Assembly: GCA_028715225.1 (NCBI GenBank)
Contig: JAQUSH010000021.1
Location: 1 to 9,638 of the forward strand
DNA length: 9,638 bases
Direction: 5' to 3'
Source: Candidatus Aenigmatarchaeota archaeon
GTDB taxonomy: Archaea; Aenigmatarchaeota; Aenigmatarchaeia; Aenigmatarchaeales; Aenigmatarchaeaceae
The translations under genes were made by a program, and so were the position numbers. Positions 1-6,211 of this stretch are shown piece after piece (the stretch's first letter is position 1; each line of letters starts with the position of its first letter). The notes beneath the pieces are model-generated. The model was not told the origin of the DNA, made no database searches, and saw only the letters and a program-made list of their open reading frames with translations.

Positions 1-458
1 AGGATGCAGTAAAGGGAATTGCTTCAGCTTTAGAAGTTGGAAAAGTTGTAGCTGGTGGCGGTTCTCCTGAGGAAGCTGTTGCCCGTGGTTTGCGTGAATT
101 TTCACAAGAATACCATGGTCGTGAACAGTTAGCAATTATAGCATTTGCAGATGCAATGGAAATTATACCAAGAACTCTAGCTGAAAATGCTGGACTAGAT
201 CCAATAGATATTTTAGTTGGCATACGAGCTGCCCATGAAGAAGGAAAAACAACTTACGGTGTAGATGTTTACACTGGCCAAATAGTTGACATGAAAAAAC
301 TTGGTGTAATCGAACCGCTGAAAATCAAAACACAGGCTATAAAATCAGCAGGTGAAGCAGCTGAAATGATATTAAGAATTGATGACATAATCTCAGCTGG
401 AAGACTTTCAAAAGGTCCGCAGATGCCACCAAGTGGAATGCCAATGGGCGAATATTAA
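1..458 (+). CDS. Thermosome (group II chaperonin) subunit, C-terminal part, 5' end cut by window
   Basis: This is the last part of an ATP-driven cytosolic protein-folding chaperonin of the CCT/thermosome family. The frame is already open at position 3 and ends at TAA 456-458, giving about 151 visible residues. What remains is the C-terminal equatorial domain. It contains the [16 protein letters not shown] segment, the family's [24 protein letters not shown] stretch read in pieces, [13 protein letters not shown], and LRIDDIISA close to the end. The tail [13 protein letters not shown] resembles a degenerate form of the Gly/Met-rich tails typical of thermosomes. The apical and intermediate domains lie outside the window, so the subunit type (alpha or beta) cannot be told. 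A TATA box for the next gene begins just six bases after its stop, so it is probably a separate transcription unit from the pilus genes. Confidence 0.96.
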   Translation, partial: DAVKGIASALEVGKVVAGGGSPEEAVARGLREFSQEYHGREQLAIIAFADAMEIIPRTLAENAGLDPIDILVGIRAAHEEGKTTYGVDVYTGQIVDMKKLGVIEPLKIKTQAIKSAGEAAEMILRIDDIISAGRLSKGPQMPPSGMPMGEY

Positions 459-463
459 TCAGT

Positions 464-472
464 TTTATATAT
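464..472 (+). promoter_or_regulatory. TATA box of first pilin gene
   Basis: TTTATATAT lies about 34 bases (centre) before the ATG at 502. An archaeal TATA box sits about 26 bases before the transcription start, which predicts initiation near 494 and a leader of roughly 8 bases. That leader (GTGATATT) contains GTGAT, a possible weak pairing site for the 16S rRNA 3' end. The downstream CGG matches the layout of the boxes at 972 and 1491. Confidence 0.55.
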
Positions 473-501
473 CGGTCTTCATAATTATCATTAGTGATAT
501 T

Positions 502-939
502 ATGAAAGGAATATCAGCTGTATTAGCAACGGTTCTGATTGTAGTTATAACAGTAGCTATAATTGGATTAGCCTATGGATGGGCAACTGGAATGTTTAAA
601 ATGGTAAGTGACACATCTGAAGAGAATGTTGGAAAAACAACAGACAACATGATGAAAAGTGTACAAATAATTGCTGCAAAATGTGAAGACACACTTGCTG
701 ATAATACAAACACAGTAACATTCACAATAAGATCTACTGGAACAAAAGACATAGAAGCAGCAGAATTGTCAGCATTCTTAGATGAAGAATTGCAAACAGT
801 AACATTTGCTAATTTATTAGCAGGTACTTCAGACGATTTTTCATTTACAACAGATAAGGTAGGAGATTTAAATCTTAAAGTAAGCGCTCCTGCTGGTGCT
901 GTAGATGAAGACATAACATGCCCAGTTTTAACACCTTAA
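502..939 (+). CDS. Archaeal type IV pilin / archaellin-like major pilin 1
   Basis: This is a prepilin of 145 residues and a probable structural subunit of the cell-surface filament. Residues 1-3 (MKG) form a minimal class III signal. Cleavage after Gly3 would expose ISAVLATVLIVVITVAII, the hydrophobic assembly helix (about residues 4-27), which resembles the archaeal pilin N-terminal domain family (PF07790 type). The remainder is a hydrophilic beta-rich head with Cys61 just after the helix and Cys140 near the C-terminus, a possible disulfide. The ATG at 502 is chosen over the in-frame ATG at 433. The longer start would overlap the thermosome gene, span the TATA box and bury the MKG leader behind a 23-residue extension. 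The gene at 1003 is a close paralogue. Its own promoter and a following T-tract suggest a short, abundant transcript (inference), as expected for a major pilin. Confidence 0.88.
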   Translation: MKGISAVLATVLIVVITVAIIGLAYGWATGMFKMVSDTSEENVGKTTDNMMKSVQIIAAKCEDTLADNTNTVTFTIRSTGTKDIEAAELSAFLDEELQTVTFANLLAGTSDDFSFTTDKVGDLNLKVSAPAGAVDEDITCPVLTP

Positions 940-965
940 TTTCTTTTTTATTTTTTCTATATTTT
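940..965 (+). terminator. T-rich terminator-like tract after pilin 1
   Basis: Directly after the pilin 1 stop, the plus strand carries T-runs (ttctttttta, then ttttttctat) without an obvious stem-loop. U-rich tracts at the RNA 3' end are the usual archaeal intrinsic terminator. Its position between two pilin genes suggests that most pilin 1 transcripts end here. Confidence 0.5.
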
Positions 966-971
966 AATAAT

Positions 972-984
972 GTTTAAATATAGG
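972..984 (+). promoter_or_regulatory. TATA box of second pilin gene (13-base element, copy 1)
   Basis: GTTTAAATATAGG begins 31 bases before the ATG at 1003. The box centre is about 26 bases upstream of that ATG, so transcription should start at or next to it, giving a leaderless mRNA. No Shine-Dalgarno motif precedes this start, which agrees with that. The same 13 bases recur at 1491-1503. Confidence 0.65.
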
Positions 985-1002
985 AATATCTAATAGTTTA
1001 CT

Positions 1003-1482
1003 ATGAAAGGAATATCAGCTGTACTTGCTACAGTATTGATAGTTGTAATAACTGTGGCTATTATCGGTCTAGCATACGGTTGGTCTACGGGATTGTTTAA
1101 GATTGTAAGTGATACATCTGAAGAGAGCACGCAATCTGCTGTAGGCGGAATACAAAAACAAATAGAATTGGTAGCTGCTAAATGTGTTGATACAGATTCT
1201 ATAACAGGATTGGCAACTGGCGGTGGAGATGTAATAAACCCACCAAAAAGCAACAGCATAGTATTTTCAATAAAGAATATAGGTTCTGCTAAAATAATTT
1301 CAAGTGAAATAGATGTTTTTCTAAATAATAGCTTAGTAGAAAATGTAGTTTCAGACGATTTGGATGTTGGCACTACTGCACAATATCATTTCACAACTAA
1401 TAAAATTGGAAATGTTGAATTTAAGGTAAATTCTCCAGCTGGTGCTGTTACAAAGGATTTAATTTGTCCTCCTATACAATAA
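1003..1482 (+). CDS. Archaeal type IV pilin / archaellin-like major pilin 2
   Basis: This prepilin of 159 residues is paralogous to the gene at 502. The first 27 residues of the two proteins are identical (MKG leader plus the hydrophobic assembly helix), and similarity resumes near the C-terminus around FTTxKxG and SPAGAV. The head contains a small Gly-rich insertion (LATGGGDVINPP, about residues 70-81) that pilin 1 lacks. Cys61 and Cys155 occupy the same relative places as Cys61 and Cys140 of pilin 1, supporting a conserved disulfide. The start is fixed by the MKG leader and by the TATA box 31 bases upstream. It is a candidate alternative or co-assembled shaft subunit. Which of the two dominates cannot be told from sequence. 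Confidence 0.88.
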   Translation: MKGISAVLATVLIVVITVAIIGLAYGWSTGLFKIVSDTSEESTQSAVGGIQKQIELVAAKCVDTDSITGLATGGGDVINPPKSNSIVFSIKNIGSAKIISSEIDVFLNNSLVENVVSDDLDVGTTAQYHFTTNKIGNVEFKVNSPAGAVTKDLICPPIQ

Positions 1483-1490
1483 CTAGAAAC

Positions 1491-1503
1491 GTTTAAATAT
1501 AGG
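1491..1503 (+). promoter_or_regulatory. TATA box of coiled-coil gene operon (13-base element, copy 2)
   Basis: GTTTAAATATAGG is identical to 972-984 and again begins exactly 31 bases before the start codon (1522). It predicts a leaderless transcript for the coiled-coil gene. Because the following genes overlap or are closely spaced, this could be the main promoter for the cassette through the third pilin and possibly the whole assembly operon. Confidence 0.65.
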
Positions 1504-1521
1504 TTTAACAAAATCTACCTT

Positions 1522-2010
1522 ATGTCAGAAGAGTTTGAAATTGTTGAATCTAGTGACAAAGACAATTATTCTATGATACCAGTTGCTCCTATGAAAAGAC
1601 TAGAAGCTAGGATTGAAGGATTGGAGAAAGCTGGTTCTGTACCACAATTACAGAGTCTTATAACACAAATAATAGAACTGATTAAAACAAATCAAAAAAT
1701 AATAAATGAAGTGATTCGTGCTAATTTAGATCTTAGAAGCGAACTTGCTAAAATGCCTCTAAAGATAGACCAGCTGATAGATGAGATGAGAGATCTTATA
1801 GAATTGATAGAAGCTGCTGGCCGACAGGAGACATCTGGAGTAGGACCAGAGGCAATGAAACCAATAGTAGAGCAGGTAAAGAATCTAGCTGACCAGAACA
1901 AAGCAATGATGGAAGCAATTGATAATTTGAACAGAAAGATAAAATCAGGAACACCTGTATCTAAGATTTTAAGCTCATATCCTAGCATAAAACTAAAGAG
2001 GGAGATGTAA
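1522..2010 (+). CDS. Coiled-coil cytoplasmic protein of the pilus locus, unknown function
   Basis: I do not recognise a named family for this 162-residue soluble protein. It has no signal peptide or membrane segment. An acidic N-terminus (about 1-15) is followed by IPVAPMKRLEARIEGLE (19-35). Long heptad-rich helices then run over about 24-98 and 110-142, separated by a Gly-containing linker near GRQETSGVGPE, with a basic tail (KLKREM) at the end. It has its own TATA box, and its stop overlaps the next start (TAATG), so it is translationally coupled to the small membrane protein, which is in turn coupled to a pilin. That context suggests a cytoplasmic accessory or scaffold of the pilus machine. 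A distant role like the ArlC/D/E scaffold is possible, but I see no diagnostic motif for it. Confidence 0.8.
   Translation: MSEEFEIVESSDKDNYSMIPVAPMKRLEARIEGLEKAGSVPQLQSLITQIIELIKTNQKIINEVIRANLDLRSELAKMPLKIDQLIDEMRDLIELIEAAGRQETSGVGPEAMKPIVEQVKNLADQNKAMMEAIDNLNRKIKSGTPVSKILSSYPSIKLKREM
2001..2004 (+). promoter_or_regulatory. Ribosome binding site for two-helix membrane protein
   Basis: GGAG, within GAGGGAG, lies five bases before the ATG at 2010 and inside the end of the preceding gene. It supports the 1-base overlapping TAATG start, and an SD motif here fits an internal operon gene. Confidence 0.55.
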
Positions 2011-2219
2011 TGGATTTCATGAAATGGACAAAACCTATTTTAACAATAATAGAAGTATTAATTGGAATGGTTGCTTTGATGGTTTTAACAGTTTTTGCAA
2101 TGAAACCAACTGATACAGCAATGCTTACAAACGCTCTATTGGCAATCTTGATATTAGTTCAATTGATAGTAGTGAATGTTTTATTAGGAACTCATGTAAA
2201 AGGAGGCAGAAAAAGATGA
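2010..2219 (+). CDS. Small two-helix membrane protein, unknown function
   Basis: This 69-residue protein is almost entirely two hydrophobic helices, about residues 9-30 (ILTIIEVLIGMVALMVLTVF) and 39-60 (LTNALLAILILVQLIVVNVL). They are joined by a short MKPTDTAM turn, and the protein ends in a strongly basic tail (KGGRKR). The basic C-terminus suggests that both ends lie in the cytoplasm and the turn outside. It lacks an MKG leader, so it is not a prepilin. It overlaps the coiled-coil gene by 1 base and the third pilin by 4 bases. I recognise no family. The context suggests a membrane partner of the coiled-coil protein or of the pilus platform, which is an inference from gene order only. Confidence 0.78.
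   Translation: MDFMKWTKPILTIIEVLIGMVALMVLTVFAMKPTDTAMLTNALLAILILVQLIVVNVLLGTHVKGGRKR
2201..2206 (+). promoter_or_regulatory. Strong Shine-Dalgarno for third pilin
   Basis: AGGAGG ends nine bases before the ATG at 2216. It is the best SD motif in the window and marks a non-leaderless, operon-internal start, unlike the first two pilins. Confidence 0.75.
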
Positions 2220-2641
2220 AAGGAATATCAGCAATAATCGCTGTTGTCTTAATACTTATGATAACAGTAGCACTTGCTGCAATGGCATATGTTTGGTTTA
2301 CAGGAGTTTTCAAGACCATATCAGAAAGCGCAGGAGAATCTGCAACAAAAGCAGGACAAGATATAGCGACACAATTTTCAATAGCTGGCGCAACAAACAG
2401 TAGTGATGGAAGAAATATAGATGTATATGTTACTAATACTGGATCTTCAGACATAGAAGCTAAAAACTTTTTGCTTCTTGTTAATGGCGTAAAAAGAAAT
2501 CATGTCGCAACAGAAATATTGGCACCAGGAGAAACAGCAACATTAACCAATACTACAACTGTTGATAAAACATACACTTGCGACAACAGTGTAAAAATAA
2601 CATATGGTAGCTTGGAACAAGTAACCACAATACAATGTTAA
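2216..2641 (+). CDS. Archaeal type IV pilin 3 (PF07790-like N-terminus)
   Basis: This prepilin of 141 residues starts MKGISAIIAVVLILMITVAL, the same leader and assembly-helix type as the pilins at 502 and 1003. The helix then departs from theirs (AAMAYVWFTGVF). The head is different: after a Ser/Ala/Thr-rich stretch it has IDVYVTNTGSSDIEAKNFLLLVNG and a Thr-rich segment near ETATLTNTTT. Both cysteines are C-terminal (Cys122 and the last residue, Cys141), so any disulfide would not match that of pilins 1 and 2. The ATG at 2216 sits in an ATGA overlap with the preceding gene and behind a strong SD. Being co-translated with two non-pilin proteins, it may be a minor or specialised subunit. Confidence 0.86.
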   Translation: MKGISAIIAVVLILMITVALAAMAYVWFTGVFKTISESAGESATKAGQDIATQFSIAGATNSSDGRNIDVYVTNTGSSDIEAKNFLLLVNGVKRNHVATEILAPGETATLTNTTTVDKTYTCDNSVKITYGSLEQVTTIQC

Positions 2642-2644
2642 ATA
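2637..2644 (+). promoter_or_regulatory. Possible TATA box before prepilin at 2667
   Basis: GTTAAATA overlaps the stop of the third pilin and lies 30 bases before the ATG at 2667, nearly the spacing seen at 972 and 1491. No SD is visible before that ATG, so a leaderless transcript is plausible. The match is weak. Confidence 0.3.
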
Positions 2645-2666
2645 CCACTTTAGCTAACAATTATCT

Positions 2667-3167
2667 ATGAAAGGTCAATCTGAGATAATTGTTTACATTC
2701 TCTTATTTTTAATAGGTCTTTCTTTATTCATGGCTTCTGTAGTATGGAGCAGGGGAATATTTGACAGAAATTCTGATATGGCTAAACTGAGTGAAGTTGA
2801 AAGCTTTATGACTGGCCTAGACAATAAGATCCAGAATGTTATAAAATTTGGAGGGCAGGATTCTATAGATTTCAGAATAAGAGGAACAATAGAACTGAAT
2901 GAGCCAGACACAATTGAGATTAGAAGTCCTCTGACTGTCCAGATACCTGAAGAAGTAAACATAACATCAAGCTATGCTACAATAACTGAAAGATTAGAAG
3001 GAAACCTGCTTAGAGTAAAACTGACTTATCCAGTAAAAGAATATGGAGTAGATTTCTATACAGAAGGACCAACCATTGCAACGCCTCAAAAAGTGCTGAT
3101 TGAGAAAGGAGACACATATGAAAGCGGCGGAATCCTGTATATCAAAGTAAAAATCACGTTTAAATAA
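2667..3167 (+). CDS. Class III signal peptide (prepilin-like) protein, MKG-Q type
   Basis: This is a minor-pilin candidate of 166 residues. The leader MKG is followed by QSEIIVYILLFLIGLSLFMASVV, with Gln at the predicted +1 position and an early Glu (+3). It resembles the G|Q signals of archaeal DUF361-type pilins more than the G|IS signals of the upstream genes. The helix runs over about residues 8-28. The head (30-166) has a helical start (SEVESFMTGLDNKIQNVIKFG), then beta-rich sequence with no cysteines. Its C-terminus alternates hydrophobic and polar residues (GGILYIKVKITFK). The 25-base gap upstream contains no SD but a possible TATA box. The role as a minor or priming subunit is inferred from position just upstream of the assembly ATPase. 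Confidence 0.8.
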   Translation: MKGQSEIIVYILLFLIGLSLFMASVVWSRGIFDRNSDMAKLSEVESFMTGLDNKIQNVIKFGGQDSIDFRIRGTIELNEPDTIEIRSPLTVQIPEEVNITSSYATITERLEGNLLRVKLTYPVKEYGVDFYTEGPTIATPQKVLIEKGDTYESGGILYIKVKITFK

Positions 3168-3170
3168 CTC

Positions 3171-3177
3171 TTTTATA
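3171..3177 (+). promoter_or_regulatory. Possible TATA box before prepilin at 3200
   Basis: TTTTATA begins 29 bases before the ATG at 3200, and that start has no SD. A second candidate, GTTTAAATA at 3158-3166, shares 9 bases with the 13-base element but sits 42 bases upstream and partly inside the preceding gene. The nearer box fits the leaderless spacing better. Confidence 0.4.
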
Positions 3178-3199
3178 CTGGTTATTACAAATTAAATTT

Positions 3200-3616
3200 A
3201 TGAAAGGTCAGTATCTGACAATAGAATATGTACTGTTCTTTGCCATTGGCATTGCCATGGTAGTCGGCGTCTATGTGTTATTTACAAACATAAATGAGAA
3301 CACTAGAGCAGACTCAATAAACATGCAGTTAGAAAAAACAAATGAATTAATAAGAGATTCTATAGTAAATGTGTACAATGCAGGTTCTAGAACAGATAGT
3401 TTGATAATCTACAACCTTCAGATACCAGCTAGATTATCTGGTCATATTTATACAGTAAAATATGACGGAAATATTAATGTCAACAGCACGCAAAATTATA
3501 AAATAGGCTCTGTGCTAACACTATATAACATTAATATTAAGCCGTCTGCCAATATATACAGTACCCAGGGCAAGGTTCAGATTAAATACGATAATGGTTG
3601 GGTTGAATTGTTATGA
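3200..3616 (+). CDS. Class III signal peptide (prepilin-like) protein, MKG-Q type
   Basis: This minor-pilin candidate has 138 residues. MKG is followed by QYLTIEYVLFFAIGIAMVVGVYVLF, giving Gln at predicted +1 and Glu at +6. The assembly helix spans about 8-29. The following segment (30-62) is polar and helical. The head is beta-rich with many Asn, Tyr and Ile residues and no cysteine (HIYTVKYDG, KIGSVLTLYNINIK, KVQIKYDNGW). It resembles the gene at 2667 in leader and layout, but the heads are not obviously alignable by eye. Its stop overlaps the start of the ATPase (ATGA), so the two are translationally coupled. This ties the protein to filament assembly. Confidence 0.8.
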   Translation: MKGQYLTIEYVLFFAIGIAMVVGVYVLFTNINENTRADSINMQLEKTNELIRDSIVNVYNAGSRTDSLIIYNLQIPARLSGHIYTVKYDGNINVNSTQNYKIGSVLTLYNINIKPSANIYSTQGKVQIKYDNGWVELL

Positions 3617-5319
3617 CAGTAAGCGCAAACAAAGTCTTTAATGAAGCTGTGAAGGCTCTGAAGAAGAAAAAGGAAGCTGAAGAAAAAGAAAAAGCACCGC
3701 AATATCCGATGATGCCATATCCTTATCCTGTTAAATTTGAAGCTCCTAAAGAAGAAAGAAAGCCAGCTGAAGGCATTTCTCTGGTTGAAGTTTCTCAGAA
3801 ATATGTTCTTCCTAAAAAAGATGAAGAAGACGCAAGAAGCATAAATTTAAGCTATGCTCTTATTCCTCGCGGATCTGCTAAACCTTTTGCAGCTGCAAAC
3901 ATAAGATGGGTATCTGCTGAATCTGCTTTAGTTTACTTTGTTATTGAACCAAAATTAACTCCAGATGAACAAGACATTTTAAACAGAATTAAAGCTTCGC
4001 TTATAGAAAAATTGGACATTGATTTTACTACACTTAGAAAAGGAGAAGCTAAAACATATCTGCTTGACAAATTCAAAGAAATGCTATCGCTTCTTGCAAA
4101 AGACATGCCTAAAGAAAAGCAAGATCAACTGCTTTATTATATTGAACGTGACTTTATCGGACTTGAAAAAATAGAACCTCTTATACAGGATGAAGACATT
4201 GAAGATATCAGCTGCGATGGCGTAGGAATACCGATGTATATTTATCACAGAAATCCAAAGATTGGAAGCATCAGGACAAATGTCATGTTTAACAGTGCTG
4301 AGGAGCTTGATAAATTCGTAAACAAGCTTTCGCAAAGATGCGGAAAGACTGTCTCTGTTGCATCGCCTTTGATTGGTGGTTCACTTCCAGACGGATCTAG
4401 AGTGCAGGCTACATTGGGAACAGACATCGCTAGACGCGGTTCAAACTTTACAATCAGAAAGTTTACTGAAGAGCCACTTACTCCGATTCACTTGATGAAA
4501 TTCAAAACAGTTGACGCAAAAGTATTGTCATATTTGTGGTTATTGATTGAACACGGAAGATCGATGCTTGTATCTGGTGGAACAGCTTCTGGTAAAACAT
4601 CTCTATTGAATGCATTATCCTTATTCATTAAAACAGATCTGAAAATTGTATCAATCGAAGATACTCCTGAATTAAGATTACCGCATCCTCACTGGATACC
4701 ACAGGTAGCTAGACAACCTATCGCTGATATCGGCGGAAGATCTATAGGCGAAGTTGATTTATTTGACTTACTACGTGAATCGTTAAGACAGAGGCCAGAC
4801 TTTTTGATAGTCGGTGAAGTAAGAGGAAAAGAAGCATTCGTACTGTTCCAGCAGATTGCAACAGGTCATCCTTCTCTTGCAACAATCCACGCAGACACTG
4901 TCGAGAGACTGATAGACAGAATAACTACACCGCCAATCAGTCTGCCACCGAACCTGATTGAAGCATTAGATGTAATTGTTTTTATTACTAAGATAAGATA
5001 TGAGAACAGCTATCTAAGAAAAATAACAAACGTATTTGAGGTAACTGGATTTGACAGAGAAAGAAACATGCCTATACTGAATGAAGTATTCAGGTGGAAT
5101 CCAAAAACAGATAAATTTGATCCTGTAAATCCATCTGTTGTTCTTAAGAGAATAAGCGATCAATATGGAATCAGCCCAAATTTCTTGCAAGGAGAAATTG
5201 AGCAGAGATCAAAAATATTAAACTGGATGTATGAGAAAGAACTTTATAATTTCAAAGACGTCACCAAAGTGATAAAACTATACTACACAAGACCGGAAGA
5301 ACTACTAGACTTAATCTAG
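3613..5319 (+). CDS. Type II/IV secretion-system ATPase (ArlI / archaeal PilB-TadA type), pilus assembly motor
   Basis: This cytoplasmic hexameric ATPase drives pilin extraction and filament assembly. Its 568 residues are close to the usual length of the archaeal family. The first 55 residues are low-complexity: charged (KKKKEAEEKEKA) then Pro/Tyr-rich (YPMMPYPYPVKF). The N-terminal domain runs to about 290 and contains the family stretch GGSLPDGSRVQATL followed by RGSNFTIRKF. The motor domain has Walker A GGTASGKT (322-329, Lys328), an Asp box SIEDTPELRL (347-356), Walker B with FLIVGEVRG (397-405, Glu402) and a His box GHPSLATIHADT (418-429). All catalytic motifs look intact. It is followed by two platform genes, the standard order. 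With no ArlH nearby, I call it a pilus rather than archaellum motor, with moderate certainty. Confidence 0.95.
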   Translation: MTVSANKVFNEAVKALKKKKEAEEKEKAPQYPMMPYPYPVKFEAPKEERKPAEGISLVEVSQKYVLPKKDEEDARSINLSYALIPRGSAKPFAAANIRWVSAESALVYFVIEPKLTPDEQDILNRIKASLIEKLDIDFTTLRKGEAKTYLLDKFKEMLSLLAKDMPKEKQDQLLYYIERDFIGLEKIEPLIQDEDIEDISCDGVGIPMYIYHRNPKIGSIRTNVMFNSAEELDKFVNKLSQRCGKTVSVASPLIGGSLPDGSRVQATLGTDIARRGSNFTIRKFTEEPLTPIHLMKFKTVDAKVLSYLWLLIEHGRSMLVSGGTASGKTSLLNALSLFIKTDLKIVSIEDTPELRLPHPHWIPQVARQPIADIGGRSIGEVDLFDLLRESLRQRPDFLIVGEVRGKEAFVLFQQIATGHPSLATIHADTVERLIDRITTPPISLPPNLIEALDVIVFITKIRYENSYLRKITNVFEVTGFDRERNMPILNEVFRWNPKTDKFDPVNPSVVLKRISDQYGISPNFLQGEIEQRSKILNWMYEKELYNFKDVTKVIKLYYTRPEELLDLI

Positions 5320-5323
5320 AGGT
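5318..5323 (+). promoter_or_regulatory. Ribosome binding site for first platform protein
   Basis: AGAGGT overlaps the ATPase stop codon and lies eight bases before the ATG at 5332, supporting that start and coupling to the ATPase. Confidence 0.5.
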
Positions 5324-5331
5324 AAATTTTA

Positions 5332-6207
5332 ATGTGGAACAAATTCAAAGAACTATCATTCAAATTTTTTGGAAGGAGTTTAGAACCTTATGTAAGCTAC
5401 TTTGAGAGCATCAAAGGAGACTTGCAACATGCAAACATACCGTTAAGCATAACAGAATATGTATATTCTATGTTTTTCATTTTGCTTCTTACATTTGTAG
5501 TTGAATTCCCACTGATAGTAATCATAACAACAATATTGATGAAATCTTTATGGATGGCATTTCTTTTGTCTATAACAGTAACCATACTTATCGAGCTTGG
5601 AATGTTCTTTATGTTTTACACATATCCGTCTTACACCGCAAATACTAGAAGAAAGAACATTGAAGCATCTTTATCGTTTGCAACAACATACATGTCAACT
5701 ATTGCATCAAGCGGAGCACCGCCTTCAACAATGTTCAAAGTCTTGTCGCAGTTCAAAGAATACGGCGAAATATCCAGGGAAGCTGAAAAGATTAACAGAG
5801 ATGTGGAAGCATTTGGAATGGATCTGACAACTGCAATAAGAAAGACAGCAGGACGCACACCATCTGCAGAACTTAAAGAATTATTGTGGGGCTTGGATAC
5901 AATACTTACTACCGGAGGAAATGTGGGAGACTTTTTGCATGAAAAGTCCAAATCATTTATGTCTGAATACAGAAGAAGATTGGAACAGTATTCAGAAACA
6001 TTGTCACTGTTGATAGAAGTCTATCTTACTGTCATACTTGTGGGTTCAATATTTTTCGTTATCATGTCAGCGCTGATGTCTATCTTCAGCGGCGGAGAGA
6101 TGAACTTGTTTATGTCATTTATGCAGTTCATAGTAGTATTTGTTGTATTGCCGGCAGTGTCAATGGGATTCATATTCCTGATAAGAACACTGTCTCCTTC
6201 AGCGTGA
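5332..6207 (+). CDS. TadC/ArlJ-type pilus platform protein 1 (T2SSF family)
   Basis: This integral membrane protein of 291 residues corresponds to one half of the archaeal platform that couples the ATPase to the growing filament. Helices lie at about 44-67 and 73-98. They are followed by the cytoplasmic T2SSF-type domain (about 105-220) with the family's SFATTYMSTIASSGAPPSTMF start and LTTGGNVGDFL near its end. Helices follow at about 222-250 and 260-285. A single ArlJ of about 550 residues normally carries two such domains. Here each is a separate gene, as in Tad-like and Epd-like pili. The gene starts 12 bases after the ATPase and ends 4 bases before its partner at 6212. No defect is seen in the sequence. 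Confidence 0.9.
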   Translation: MWNKFKELSFKFFGRSLEPYVSYFESIKGDLQHANIPLSITEYVYSMFFILLLTFVVEFPLIVIITTILMKSLWMAFLLSITVTILIELGMFFMFYTYPSYTANTRRKNIEASLSFATTYMSTIASSGAPPSTMFKVLSQFKEYGEISREAEKINRDVEAFGMDLTTAIRKTAGRTPSAELKELLWGLDTILTTGGNVGDFLHEKSKSFMSEYRRRLEQYSETLSLLIEVYLTVILVGSIFFVIMSALMSIFSGGEMNLFMSFMQFIVVFVVLPAVSMGFIFLIRTLSPSA

Positions 6208-6211
6208 TGTT

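Noticed and set aside
433..501. Upstream in-frame ATG for pilin 1 adding 23 residues
   Set aside because: It would overlap the thermosome gene, lie across the TATA box and place a hydrophobic stretch before the MKG leader shared by six other genes.
990..1373. Long minus-strand open frame antisense to pilin 2, and similar ones at 573-914 and 2125-2454
   Set aside because: They mirror the codon pattern of real plus-strand genes, have no promoter or ribosome site, and their low-charge Ser/Thr/Ile-rich translations look like shadows.
5597..5827. Plus-strand open frame inside the first platform gene
   Set aside because: It is wholly contained in another frame of a gene with clear family features, and its Cys/His/Gln-rich translation resembles nothing.
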